Shown here: in pieces, positions 45,491-57,377 of the stretch
Layout: every line of letters starts with the position of its first letter
Position numbering within the stretch: the stretch's first letter is position 1
Origin: Ambrosia x helenae
Lineage: Eukaryota > Streptophyta > Magnoliopsida > Asterales > Asteraceae
Length of the DNA stretch: 64,000 bases
Assembly (NCBI GenBank): GCA_030844895.1
Contig: CM061223.1
Span: 32,292,561 to 32,356,560, forward strand
Direction: 5' to 3'
Translations under genes and position numbers: made by a program
The notes under the pieces: model-generated
The model's input: only the letters and a program-made list of their open reading frames with translations
The model's database searches: none
Told to the model about the DNA's origin: nothing

Positions 45491-45810
45491 GAATGAAAGT
45501 GAATGTTAAAAAAAACAATATAATATAGATTGATGATAGATAATTACATATTTTATAAAGGTAAATAAAAATTTAGATATTTTGTTTTATTCATCATGTA
45601 AATGTGGATTAATCATATAAAAAAAAAATGTTAAAACGACTTGTTTAATCGAGTTAGACAAATCTAATAAAGTATGAGATCATAACTTTTTTTTAATGGC
45701 AAACAAATTTTATTTAAACCAAAGGCTCTAGCAAAAATTTAGGGACATCATAAACCAAAAATCGCTCATAAGCGTTAATTAAAACAAAGGAATAAGAAAC
45801 TGGTTAAAGA

Positions 45811-45927
45811 GGCCATTGGGGTTGGTGGCTCAATAGTAGAAGCAAAGCTTCTAAAAACACTTAAGTTGAGGAGGTCATGGGTTCAAGTCTTATAAGAAGT
45901 AGAAATTTGCCCTTTAAAAAAAAAAAA
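45811..45927 (+). mobile_element. SINE with 16-bp TSD
   Basis: A-box-like GTGGCTCAATAGTAG, B-box-like GGGTTCAAGTCT, poly-A tail. AGAAACTGGTTAAAGA (45795-45810) and AGAAACTTGTTAAAGA (45928-45943) form the TSD with one mismatch. Confidence 0.85.
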
Positions 45928-46089
45928 AGAAACTTGTTAAAGAACCTAGAAAAGGCCAAAAGGGGACCGCAATCAAACTTTTGGTAAACCCAAGGATGAT
46001 TTTTGTAATTAACATTAACATTATTTTTTATATTCGTTGACTTCTTCAGTTATGGCATGCTTCCCACCTAGTTTGTACAAGAAGAATTA

Positions 46090-46285
46090 AGACCACAAGG
46101 TGTGGTTGCCGCCCCCCACTCCTATGCCGCCCCACCACCTGGGCATTTTGGCCCCACCACCATGTTTGGCCCGGCTTAAACGGCAAAATAATGCCGATGA
46201 TGCCGCCGCCCCACCACCCATGCCGCCCCTGGGGGTGGTGTAGGGAGGCCCGGCAAGTGGATGCCACCCCTATGCCGCCCCCCAT
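46090..46285. repeat. GCCGCCCC-rich element
   Basis: Repeated ATGCCGCCCC(A/C)C and CCACCACC(A/T)G phrases make a GC-rich island in AT-rich surroundings. Possibly a MITE; no borders found. Confidence 0.45.
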
Positions 46286-46536
46286 ACCCATTAGTCTAAG
46301 AAAGCACAAATTGAAATTAAAGTAATGTAACATTGCAACCCATTAAAGTTATCATGTTCACTGAATTAAACTTATTACTTATTAAACCCTAATATTTAAA
46401 TATGTTTATGGTACTTAGAAAATATGATAATTATATCCAAAACATAATTAAATAATGACAAACAACGAATCTATTAATCATAGTCGACCCACATTTCTTC
46501 CTAATAACAGTGACAACCCGTTATCATTATTAGATA

Positions 46537-46674
46537 ACTAATAGAACCATCAATACTTTGGTAACCAATAGGATCATATAAAACTAATAGAACCATCAAT
46601 ACTTTGGTAACCAATAGGATCATATAAAACTAATGGAACCGTCAATACTTTGGTAAACAATAGGATCATATAAA
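46537..46674. repeat. Three tandem 46-bp units
   Basis: Units 46537-46582, 46583-46628 and 46629-46674, each beginning ACTAATAGAACC and containing GGTAACCAATAGGATC. The first two are identical; the third has a few changes. They lie downstream of the small gene at 46878-47213. Confidence 0.92.
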
Positions 46675-46877
46675 ATGTAGTTTGCAATATAATTCACAAA
46701 CATATAACTCTATATAATTTGAAAACTTTCTAAAAAAAACAAGTTCCAACATTTATATCAAGCTAGTAATATTATCCAAATCACAATAATAATATTGTAA
46801 TTTTAGAAGAACATAAAAAAAAAAAAAAAAAAAACTCAAAATTTTGAAGAAACATATAATATGAAAGAAGGGACTGA

Positions 46878-47213
46878 TCATTGGATTGATGGGAATATTG
46901 TGGGGAGCTTAAGCATTGCTTTTCTAATAGTAAACATGTTCTTCCATTGTTGAAGAACACCAACTCTTGCTGCTCCACACCTGCTTACAACCAACAAGCT
47001 TTTCTTCAACTTCTTCATCTTCTTTCCAAACTTGATCTTCAGTTTGAATATCCTTACTTTCAACCAAGATGGTTTTCGGCTTTTTCGGATCGATTCGTCG
47101 GCTTTTTCCAATGATTTGTAGATCAAGAATCTTGCTTTTCTGCTCTTCAGCTCTTCTGGATCTTCCATTTCCATCTTTGAGTATGCATATGATGACTTGC
47201 AATAAAAGTTCAT
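46878..47213 (-). CDS. Small basic protein, intronless, function unknown
   Basis: 111 residues from the first ATG after a credible promoter. The N-terminus (MNFYCKSSYAY) is followed by an acidic patch (EMEDPEELKSR). A long basic amphipathic region comes next (SWLKVRIFKLKIKFGKKMKK), then LLVVSRCGAARVGVLQQWKN and a conserved-looking end (MLKLPTIFPSIQ). No signal peptide or transmembrane segment. The strongly basic middle could bind nucleic acid or membranes. Alternative starts at the internal Met residues 14 and 16 are possible. I do not recognise a named family. Promoter, leader and base use make it a likely real gene. Confidence 0.65.
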   Translation of the reverse strand: MNFYCKSSYAYSKMEMEDPEELKSRKARFLIYKSLEKADESIRKSRKPSWLKVRIFKLKIKFGKKMKKLKKSLLVVSRCGAARVGVLQQWKNMFTIRKAMLKLPTIFPSIQ

Positions 47214-47239
47214 TTTCTTTTCTCAATGCTCACACACAA

Positions 47240-47241
<2 letters not shown>

Positions 47242-47290
<49 letters not shown>

Positions 47291-47330
47291 TGGGAGATGG
47301 TAGAGAAGTTTTGTTAAGGTGGTATTTATA
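47242..47330 (-). promoter_or_regulatory. TATA box and CT-repeat leader of the small gene
   Basis: On the minus strand TATAAATA at 47330-47323 sits about 30 bp upstream of a likely start. The leader then holds a perfect (CT)n run (47242-47288), a common plant core-promoter/5' UTR feature. It directly precedes the 46878-47213 gene. Confidence 0.75.
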
Positions 47331-48111
47331 GAGAAAATATGGAGGTTTTTCAGGTGTTATATAGGACAGAGATACTATGAATGTGAGCAAGTGAGATAAT
47401 TTGGTTAAAGATGTTATATTTATTGAATTTATATCTAAAACCATGAATATTGATTGTTAACCTTTAATACCCTAAATCATAATATTAATGTTGCTCCTTA
47501 TGTGTAATTCATAATTAAAAATCTATAAATATTATATTGCATATATTAGTTATACAACTAAATGAAAACAAATAGATAATAAACGAAAAGCTGGTAAAAT
47601 TAACTTTTTTAGCATAACGACTTTCAGAATGACTAGGTGGCCGCAGGACCAATCCCGGTTCGAGTTAATTTGTTTACACTTGTTCTAAACATAAATTTTA
47701 GTGCTTTTCTGACATATAATTCATCAGGTAAATTAAATTATTTCAATTTTTGTGTAAGTCACTTGAAGAAACTGTTTTTCTTTACATAAATGAAATTATT
47801 CTTGTGTAAAGGACATAGATAAGTGTAGAATAAGATGTGTTACATACTTAGATTCACCAATAGGAATTTGGGATTAAGTACAAGGAGTGAAAGTGTAATA
47901 TGTTGAAAGTATAAGGGTGAAAATAAAAGTTACAAAAGTGTGAATGTGTCATGCGTATAGGCTTACATGTGGTGATGTAACATGGCATGTGGAAAGGTTT
48001 TGGATTAAAAAATAATATTAAACTACAAAACCGATAATCCGATATCACACTCTTTGAGCTTACTTCATTCATTTGGTACCAATCGTTTTACTCTTTTTTT
48101 TTTTTAGTTAA
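47331..48111. other. Intergenic, no gene seen
   Basis: Upstream region of the small gene, AT-rich. A tRNA-like scrap (CCCGGTTCGAGTTA) at about 47655-47668 is too short to call. Confidence 0.4.
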
Positions 48112-48505
48112 CTAGGATTCTATTACCCTGCGCTTCGCAGCGGGAGCTTCTGTTGTGTTGACTGTTTGGTGGATGTTAAAGATCGTGCGTCGTTGTGTGA
48201 GCTCCTGTTGCGTGGAGGGTTTCGTGGACCTAAAAGATAATATTAAGTGACTATTATTCTCGCGTGGGTTTCAAAAAAAATACTCGCTGCTAAAAGCTAA
48301 AAGTTTGGTGGTCAAAATTTGAAATCCTAAAAGGTAAAAGGTTGATGGTCAAAGTTTGGTGGTCAAATTAAAAGAAATTAAAGTGTCTCAGGTTGACAGC
48401 GTATTTTCTCAATTTTAAAGAGGTCATAATAGTAATTTATTGTGGAGGGCATAATAGTAATTTAAAAATGGAGAGACACTGTAGAAGTGTCTCTCCTTTA
48501 ATAGA
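48112..48505 (-). mobile_element. Non-autonomous Helitron
   Basis: 394 bp. On the minus strand the 5' end is TCTATTAAAGGAGAGACACT after A. The 3' end is a hairpin CCCGCTGCGAAGCGCAGGG, a 10-base spacer and CTAG before T. No coding. Confidence 0.75.
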
Positions 48506-48527
48506 TACTATAGTTTGGAAACCACAA

Positions 48528-48822
48528 CCAACCACCCTATGGTAGAGTGGTATGGAGACTTAATGATAGAAGACCCATGGGCCATGGCTGAAAGGTTATG
48601 AGTTCGATTCTTGAGAGCGATGGGTTTTACCGATTATTCCATTATCGTGCTTTCGGGCGGGTGGATAGTCGGGTTTTCCCCGGAACTGGTGGACTTGGTG
48701 AAACCAGGAGCTCCCTTACATGTCTGGCTATGCCGAGTGGAAGGGATCCTGATTTGACTAAGTAGGGACTCCGAAGGGAGTTCTTGGTGAATTTCGTTAG
48801 CCGTTCAAAAAAAAAAAAAAAA
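48528..48822 (+). mobile_element. SINE, complete, 12-bp TSD
   Basis: 295 bp with an A-box-like TATGGTAGAGTGGTATGG, B-box-like GAGTTCGATTCTT, a long tRNA-unrelated body and a TTAGCCGTTC plus A16 tail. TGGAAACCACAA at 48516-48527 and 48823-48834 is the TSD. It is the best copy of the family also at 28747 and 19285. It is inserted a few bases from the Helitron end. Confidence 0.92.
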
Positions 48823-48834
48823 TGGAAACCACAA

Positions 48835-50921
48835 AGTCACATTGTTTTTTTAAGAAATTTTGGATTCCTTTTGATTTTTATTTATTAATAGTAAGAAACT
48901 CGGGCGTTACCGTCGTGGAAACAGTTTACAATGCGAGACTCAATTATATTACTTTACTCATTCTAGACTGAGACTAAAATTAAACAATACGTTTTTGTTG
49001 ATTATTGTACACCCACCCTAAAGTTGATTAAAATTATTTTTATTTACTACCACATCAAACACATCAAACCTGACAATTAAAAATATAAATATTGATTAGG
49101 CAACTAATTTAAATTAAAGCAAACATCGTAAAAGGCTAAACTTTAAAATGTAAAAATAGTTATAGTCGTACTTTGTCTCTAACAAGCCGGGGAGTGAGCT
49201 TGGTATATAATGTAAAACGAAATGGTTGAACAGTTAGAAGTCAATCAACATGTATTTTAGTGTAAAATTAACTAAAATAAAAAAATGTCATACAATATGA
49301 GCATTTTAACAAGTGTTTGCAACCTTTTAAATTACTTAAAATCATATTATATATAATAAACCTTTTACTAATTAATGTAAAATTATAAATGAGGGGTATT
49401 GAAAGAATTTTCATAATATTTTGGGTGTGAAGCACATTTGGTAGACACGTGTTAAATACATGTTAAATGACTTTTGTAGACACATTTAGTACTTTATAAA
49501 TGTATAGTATAAATAAATATAGATTTTGGAACAAAAATATTGTGATTATAATATGACAATAATTACCATGTATAACAATTTTTTTATTAACTAACTTTTT
49601 AGAAAATGTACTTTTATTTAAAATAGATAATTTAAAATAGATAAATGCATGTTTTTTTCTTCTTATAATTTGGGCTATTGTTGATTTAAACACATACAAA
49701 ATCTCAATTTATAAGGTACTAGAGGCGCGGGTAGCTGCATACGGGTAAGTGGCTACACCGTCGCAATTGACTCAGCTAGGTGGGTGCGGGTATATGCGGG
49801 TTGTGCCTCTATCAATGAGGGTATGTGATGATAGTTTTTAGTGGAAATAATATGGCTTGTATGATTGAATAAATGTGTGAGGGTATGTGATAGAGTGAAA
49901 GTTGTGCCTTTGGAACCCTAAACTATTTTTGATAGTAACAACTTAAATATCTAAAATAAGAGTAAAATAACCATAACTTATGATCCTTCTGTCAATAAAA
50001 ATATGAATGTAAAGCTTAGATATTAAGTTCAAACCATTAGGTGGTTGATTAACCAATATCAAACAGTATAGAATTAAAAGGTTATAAGCTTAAATCTTGA
50101 CAAAAGCGTGTGATTATTTGTCTTCCAAAGGAAAGTAACAAGAAACACATTTCTTTAGTAGCTTTCTAACACCATTTAAAACAATTTGAACTAGGTGGAA
50201 CGTTGGTGGCTAGCGATGACGACAATAATGTTAAAGAGCCTAACGTTGGAGAGACTGGTCGATTGAGGTAATAGATAATTAAGCAGTGGAGGGCCCTGGA
50301 TCACATGTTTTCGACACACGAACACATGATCACTAAGAAGTCATAATAATCGTAACCAATGATGTGGCAAATGAACATGTTGTTAGGGTTGTTTTGAGGT
50401 TAATATAATATCACTTAACCTGAACTAGATTAATCACAATGATTGAAGTTTTATATATGAACTAGTAATGTCCCGTCGAGTGTATAGAAAATAAATAATA
50501 CAAAAAGTCAAATCTATATAATTTGATTAAAGAAGTCAAAATTATTGGGGTCAATTAATTATTAAAAGTAACACTTAATAAGTCAAAAGGATGGCCATTG
50601 ATGTATTTTTATATTTGAGATGCCGGACAAGTTGTGCAGGCCTCCTCTTGATTTAAATTTTATAAATCATAAATGAAAAGGCGGTACAAATTAAAATAAA
50701 GTAAGTTAATAACAAAATGAATACAATAAAATATGGTTTTTTGTTAATGATGGCTATGACATATTCGGGAAAAGTCATATGAATCAACATTTTAACCAAG
50801 TTTTTATTTGAATAATCACTTTTAACTTGTTTTAACCCAATTGTTTGATCAAATTTAAATTATTGCATGTAACTCCCATCCCATCCCATCCACTTATACG
50901 ATGAATGTCAATTGGTGAAGC
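48835..50921. other. Intergenic, no gene seen
   Basis: AT-rich. 49719-49812 has a short TAGAGGCGCGGG ... GTGCCTCTA inverted pair that may be a tiny MITE. Otherwise nothing recognised. Confidence 0.4.
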
Positions 50922-51322
50922 TTGAAAAAAAATAGTGGTGGGGGCAAAAAATCACGAGACCCAATTTTGTTTCCTATCGATGGGGGCCAGAAGATCAAAT
51001 TGGTGAGGGTCAAACTCAATTCATATAAAAATTACCCACAAAATCGGAAATTTCCACCATTAATCCAAAAAACGGTGGGGGTCGGAGCACTCCCTGATCC
51101 CATTATCCTTCGCCTACGAATGTGGCTACGCAAAATAAAGATATGCATGGAAATTGCACGACCACCCAATTTATCCAAGGCGAGATGAACCGTGCCGCAA
51201 ATGGAAATTTTGAAAGGTTGTTTAGCCCAAGATGGGAGGATATTCAACCATTGAAGAGAAGATACGTGATGGCGTATAGGTCCTTACGTATAACATATCT
51301 AGATCTCTTGCAAAAGCCTTGA
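50922..51322 (+). CDS. Unassigned short ORFs, possibly a gene fragment
   Basis: Two overlapping plus-strand frames. 50922-51188 gives 88 codons and is basic (GGGKKSRDPILF). 51122-51322 gives 66 codons and reads MATQNKDMHGNC ... NRAANGNFERLFSPRWEDIQ, ending in a stop after YLDLLQKP. The second has protein-like composition but no recognised motif and no clear splice context. It may be a captured exon or chance. Confidence 0.25.
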
Positions 51323-51379
51323 TACTCCTTGATTGTATTGAAGGTTTTTTTTCTTTCTTTTTATAGCAAACCTTTTTAT

Positions 51380-51795
51380 ACAATAATTTATCGTTTTAAC
51401 AAACTTTTATAAAAAAAAGTAATTTTTTTTAAAATTAATAACATATTTAAAATTTTATTGTGTAGGATAGGTCTCATATCATATTGTGTAGTATAGGTCC
51501 CGTATATACCTATAAGTATAGCATAGGTATCATATAATATAGTATCATATAATATAGTATAATGTAGTGTAGTATAGCATAGGTCTAGTATCATATCATA
51601 TTGTATTGTATTTTGTATACGCCTTGTATATGCCTATAGGTGTAATTTAGTCGTAGTACAGGTTTAGCATATGTATCGTATACTATACTATATATCCTAA
51701 CGTACTGTGTAGTATCGCATCATATAATATTGCATCATATCGTTTAATACCGTATAGTATCTTATAGCCTACAACAGTATAATATACTATAGTGT
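51380..51795. repeat. Degenerate TATAGTATCATA-type repeat
   Basis: Repeated ATAGTATCATATAATATAG, GTATAGCATAGGT and GTATACGCCTTGTATATGCC phrases over 400 bp. It looks like an imperfect low-complexity tract. Confidence 0.6.
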
Positions 51796-52281
51796 TGGAA
51801 AGTTTAGAAGGTGAATGGAGTTTTAAGTAAATGAAATTATAATTTAGTGAAATTATAATTATTGAGGAAAAACTCTTTAATAGAGTTAATTTATTTGTGA
51901 CACTTTATTATAGTTTTAAAACTAAAATTAAGTGTATAACTCTTCATGTGGTGAATTGAAGAAACACTTATAATACTTGATTATAGTTTTAAGACTAACA
52001 TTAAGTGTCTAATTATGTTAGACTCTTCATTCCCCATTGCCTCTTGTATATATTATAGACTTTTGTGTCATATATGAAATATGGGAAAATACACATAAGA
52101 ATATACATGAGCAATATTCACTAAGAAACTCTTGCAACACTCATTACTCTAGAGTAGCAACCAAGTATCGATTATTTTTCAGGCAAGTGGGATAGTCCAG
52201 CAGTGCACCATCGTCACTGTTTTCGAACCGGTGTACCCTGGGAACAGACGACGAATCTGTTTAAGGGAATTGTGTCAAACA
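51794..52281 (+). mobile_element. Possible LTR-element start, cut by gypsy insertion
   Basis: TGTTGGAAAG at 51794, a TATATATTATAGAC stretch and short A/T-rich LTR-like sequence suggest a Copia-type LTR. No PBS or coding follows because the gypsy LTR begins at 52282. Weak call. Confidence 0.25.
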
Positions 52282-54821
52282 TGTGACACCCCGCATTTTC
52301 AGGTTAATACTTTTACTGACCTCTAGTTAACTTACATGATATACTTTAGTTAACTTACGTGTTGTGCATGGTTAGATACTTAACCAGGGTTAGTTAAGTA
52401 GGCCTAACACATGTTAGATGATATTAACATATGTGTTAAATAGGAAAAGCATTGTTTAACACACACATGAGTCCTGTATCCTGAACGTTGGTGAATTATG
52501 TGGCATGTATAACTATAATATGTGCAATTAAATCATGATGGATGTGAAGTGCCTGCTTATATGAATTATGTGAATTATGTGAATTGTCACTTGACTGACG
52601 ATTAATATGTAAACCATGCAAATTACGTACACTTGATGGTTAATATCTCATGTAATAATAAAAACAATGGTTTTTATACAATTTAGAGGGATTAATATTA
52701 TCGGGTCCGGTATTGGGCTAGTATAGGCTTAACGGGTCAAGATATTGTGCAAGAGGGGCCCTAATACCCAACTACTTGGGGAACAAGCAAACTTATCCTA
52801 TAATTATAGTTTAAAAAAAATAAAATAAAACCCTAACCCCATTACCCTACTTGCGCCGTGGATCCCCTCCCCCTCAACCCTCTCAATTTTCCAAACAACC
52901 AATCAATCTTTCACTTAATCAAGCTAGTTCGGGTTTAATCTCAAGGCTCTAGGGAGTTTTAGCATTGCAAGGTATGCGTTTATACGTTCTTTGATGAATT
53001 ATGATAATTGAAAAACTTTAAAAACTCTAAAAACAACATACATATAATCGCATATATATATATATATATATATATATGAGTTCTTGAATGTTTTGATGAT
53101 TTAATGATGATGATTGTTGTTAGTTGCCATGATTAGGGTTTTTACATGATAATATATGTGTTTGATCATGAGAGTGTGGATTATGCATGTGTTAGAGATT
53201 TTTGAACATGATTAGGGTTTGTGAATAACTTGGGCTGCAAGTTTTAAATTCTGGCAGATTCGTTTGGACGTTTTGTAGAGGCTGTAATGGGTTGGTAAAT
53301 TGATAGTTTTGATGATTTCTTTGCATGATTGTGATGTACATAGTCTTAGCTTTTCATAATGGGCAAAACCATCAGATTTGGACGTCGGTTGAATCGTTTT
53401 TGGAATTTTAATTGATTAGAGGTCATATCAGATTTTCGGAACTGAAAATTGGGTCAACTTTAAATGGTCATAACTGGAGATTTACAAAGAATTAAGTTAT
53501 GAAATTTTTACAGTATGTCAACATTGGAAAAACTCGCCTTTTCCAAGTGGATTCATCCCGTTTGGATGAATACAAAATTTTTGGGAATTTTTTCTACAAA
53601 ACTGACCTGTTGTGGAAATTTTCTGGACACAGCTGTGTGGAAACTTGCATGGGATGTGTTTGATGTGTTAAACTCATAATAGTCACCATGATCACCAACG
53701 GGATACGTAGGACATACTTGTGCATGTAGAGTCACTAGGTGTCACTACACGGTTTTGAACTTTTAGAAGAATCGAATAAACGTACTATGTGGTATATTGG
53801 TTATGCACGTGTACTCACATAATGACACATATAATAGGGAGTCGGTAGCGAGTCTCTATTACGTTGAAGTTTGGATATTTTTGCTTGCAACCTAAGGTGA
53901 GTTTCACTACTCTTTTCTCAAAAGCATGTGTCTCGGGTCGAGACAACTTACGTAACGTTTCTAGTCCGGGTTGGGACTACTTTTACACATCCCGGGTTTC
54001 GGGGTGCATGATTCACGGGGTGAATCTACTTTTACTAATTCATGCTATATGTCCTTGATGAACTAAACCAACCCTATCATTTAAGTCCTTCAAAATACCG
54101 AATCAATTGCCGGTTGGGCAAGCGGGTTACTAGTTGATAGCGCTATTAGGTCTAACAAACCTCACATCGTGCTGGGAGCATGGGTGTGAACTAATAACTT
54201 AAAACATATGTCATTGTTGATGGGCAATGACGCAAGGCATTTTTCTCCCGGTTATGGGAACTTGTTCATTAGTAGTTCGGTATTCGCCGGTATTAGTTAT
54301 CATGAGTGGGTTAGCTACCCCTGGCATGTGAATTAGCTGTTTACTTGTGGTCTGGGAGACCGACGTTTTTACTTGTGGTTATGTGGTCTGGGAGACCGGT
54401 GCTTGTACTTGGTTACATGGTTTGGGAAACCTACACTTTTACTTACTCACCTATTTTACTTTGTGAACTCACCAACATTGTTTGTTGACCCACCATTTAC
54501 ATGCTTTTGCAGGTAGTTAGCTTCCGGTGCCAGGATTAGAAAGCACTGTACACTTCACTGCATTTGGGCTCTCGGGCATACACATAAATTATATATTATG
54601 CTTTCGTATGGTTTTAAATTGGGCGCATTGTTTTGCGCATAGTTTTTTTAAAAAGGTTTAAATTTGGTTTACGCTTCCGCAGCTTAACTAAACTTGGTTT
54701 TTGAAAACGAACTAAATGGTTTGGGCATTTAGAATTCGTTCATATGACTTATGGCTATGGGATCCTGGTATGTCATGCGCCTCGCGGTAAAACCCCGCAG
54801 TTGAAATTTGAGGGTGTGACA
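52282..54821 (+). mobile_element. Gypsy 5' LTR, 2540 bp
   Basis: Starts TGTGACACCCCGC, ends TTGAGGGTGTGACA, followed by a PBS at 54825-54836. The end contains the CATGCGCCTCGCGGTAAAAC block shared, inverted, with the LTRs at 4602 and 12578. It is the reference for their orientation. A TA microsatellite is at 53052-53077. Confidence 0.9.
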
Positions 54822-54824
54822 GAT

Positions 54825-54836
54825 TGGTATCAGAGC
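54825..54836 (+). other. Primer-binding site (initiator tRNA-Met)
   Basis: TGGTATCAGAGC, three bases after the LTR end. It marks the start of the interior of the plus-strand gypsy element. Confidence 0.92.
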
Positions 54837-56237
54837 CATTGGTTATAGTGAACTAGGACTGCATGTTGAGTCTAGTCTATAATCATCATAGCATAAGTAC
54901 ACTCACAACTTAAGTGCACAACTAGCTATTAGCTACATATATCTACAACATATGATTTCAGGAGATATGTTATCTTCTAGTTCTAGACTTAATTCTTAAC
55001 ACGTCAATGGTGGGAACCTAGGGTTACACCAGGTGGCGCAATACTGGGAGTAATATCCTAATTAACCTCATGGACGAGGAGACAACTATAGTACAGGGGA
55101 GGGAGCCCTTGCGAGCGTTGTGGCGCACGTACACAGGAAGCTGCACGATGCGCATGACGTGGTACCATTAAATCAACTATGAAGGAATTCGAATACTGAG
55201 ACTTATCCTATTTCACTGAGCAAGGAGACAATTAGATTCCGTTCCTTGTTACTTGATCTTTCTTACTCCCATTCGAAACTCAGACGGGACTAGGTTACGC
55301 ATATGGAACTTATTTCCTACTTTAGTACCTTACGCCTAGTATGAGCGGGCGGACGTATGACTGCATATCCCTGTTACTCATAAGTATATGGTAGATTCAT
55401 GGGAATACATTAGATCAGGACTTGTTACACACACACTTGGGGAGTTACGTAAAGCCTGCGATGTAATGCAACATCACAAGGGAGGATGAAACCTACTAAT
55501 GGCTGATGGCCACGATTGGAGGAACGAGTGGTACAGCTTACCACTAAACTGGTTCACATAGGACTAGAGAAGGAGATTGTACGTGATGAGAACCATAACA
55601 CTGACATCGCAAAAGAGGAAGGATAAGATATGGAAGGGGAACCTGAGCAGGACGAGCACATGGAAAGTGAGGATGAAGGCTCTACTATCTAGACAGAGCA
55701 TGGCGACGATTGGCTCTTACCTTTTCTTACCTATCTTTTCTTTCATTTCCCTTGGCTAACTTAGATAAGACTGAGTTCTTATGATTAACGATAGGGTGGT
55801 TGAGGCCCTCGCATCTTTCCAAGCTAGTAAAGATCTATTTTGCTAAATCATTCTTTTCCCCTGACTTCCACATTTGAACTTTCTTATACCTTGAACGCAC
55901 ATCGTATTTTCAAGCCTTTTATTGGTTGTAAACCTCGATAACTCCAACGGAACTGAAGGAGACCGTCTGATTGCTTCGATGGTATAAGTCTTTACCATGT
56001 GCATTTGCCCCAGGCAGGATGGGGTAATGTATGCTACATGCACACTCGATGAGTTACAAATACTTGGATGGAGAACGTAACACCCTGTGGTGAAATCTAG
56101 AAATTTTGTTATATAAGGACGGATGGGTCTGAGATCGACGCCTACACTACCAAGCTACAGGAGATAGCCACTATAGGCTCAAATCTATTTAACCTACCTT
56201 ACAAATACCGAAAGGGTGGGCCCCTCAGATTCATGGC
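54837..56237 (+). pseudogene. Gypsy leader and gag region, decayed
   Basis: 1.4 kb where gag should be. No frame longer than about 60 codons and no zinc-knuckle motif were found. The gag gene is lost or too degraded to recognise. Confidence 0.6.
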
Positions 56238-57377
56238 TTGGCCACTGCAGCTCACCTACAAATCTTTCACTTGACTCGCAAACTCACAGATGAGACTGCC
56301 GATCATGGTACTTTTCTGAAGCATGGTGTTTCATTTTCTACTGTTGGTGATAGCAAGAGAACGTGGGATAGTGTGAGGTATAAGTCCTGCAACAACAACA
56401 ACCGTAACGGTAGCAACAACAACGGGGCTCGGGGAAGAGCATTTGTGATTGGCCTGGGGAAAGCTAGGACTGATAACAATGTCGTGATGGGTATGTGCTC
56501 CTTGAACGACACTCTTGCTTCTATTTTATATGATACTGGTGCGGACTATAGTTTTGTTTCATCAAAACTTAGTAAACAATTAGGGATGGTTCCTACTCTT
56601 CGAGATACCCCATACTCGATTGAACTGGCTGATAGGAAGCCTGTCAAGGTAACCCATATACATCGTGACTGTAAGCTCGAGTTGAATGGGCAATTATTTG
56701 CCATCAACCTCTTACCTATCACCCTAGGTAGCTTTGATCTCGTGGTTGGCATGGACTGGTTGTCCAAGCAACACGCTGAAATTCTCTGTCAGGAGAGGAT
56801 TGTTCGTATTCCCCTCCCAAGTGGAGAACTTTTATCTATACAGGGTGATCGTGGTGGTGCCATGGTAGGCATCATCTCCTATCTGAAGGCCCAGAAGTGT
56901 ATTCGTAAGGGCTGTCCAGCCATTTTGGCTAACATATCAGGTACTCGAGCTGGAACTGAAATCAAGATTGAGGACATCCCAGTGGTCCGAGATTCCCCAG
57001 ATGTCTTCCTAGAGGAATTTCCTGGACTTCCACCCGTTCGTCAAGTGGAGTTCCAGATTGACCTTGCACCTGGAGCAGCGCCAGTTGCATGCGCACCATA
57101 CCGTTTGGCACCAGGTGAACTTCAAGAACTATCTACCCAACTCCAAGAGCTATTGGATAGGGGTTTCATTAGACCTAGTTCTTCGCCATGGGGAGCTCCA
57201 GTTCTGTTTGTTAAGAAGAAAGACGGGAGCTTTCGCATGTGCATAGATTATCGGGAGTTGAACAAGGTAACGATTAAGAACCGATATCCTTTGCCTCGTA
57301 TTGATGATTTGTTCGACCAACTGCAAGGGTCAAGCTTCTACTCTAAGATTGATTTGAGGTCGGGGTACCATCAGTGA
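56238..57377 (+). pseudogene. Gypsy pol part 1: gag tail, protease, RT start
   Basis: 379 codons. The first ~80 residues resemble a gag C-terminus with an Asn-rich linker but no CCHC knuckle. LYDTGADYSFVS (near residue 97) is the aspartic protease site. From ~280 the RT begins (LPPVRQVEFQIDLAPGAAP, then WGAPVLFVKKKDGSFRMCID and SKIDLRSGYHQ). The frame stops at 57375 because one base appears to be missing. Tekay-like chromovirus by motif order. Confidence 0.88.

Noticed and set aside
49719..49812. Tiny hAT-like MITE
   Set aside because: Short inverted ends TAGAGGCGC/GTGCCTCTA are visible, but no 8-bp TSD flanks them.
50463..50500. Helitron 3' end (CTAGT context)
   Set aside because: CTAG is present, but no hairpin of the expected form lies 10-12 bases upstream.
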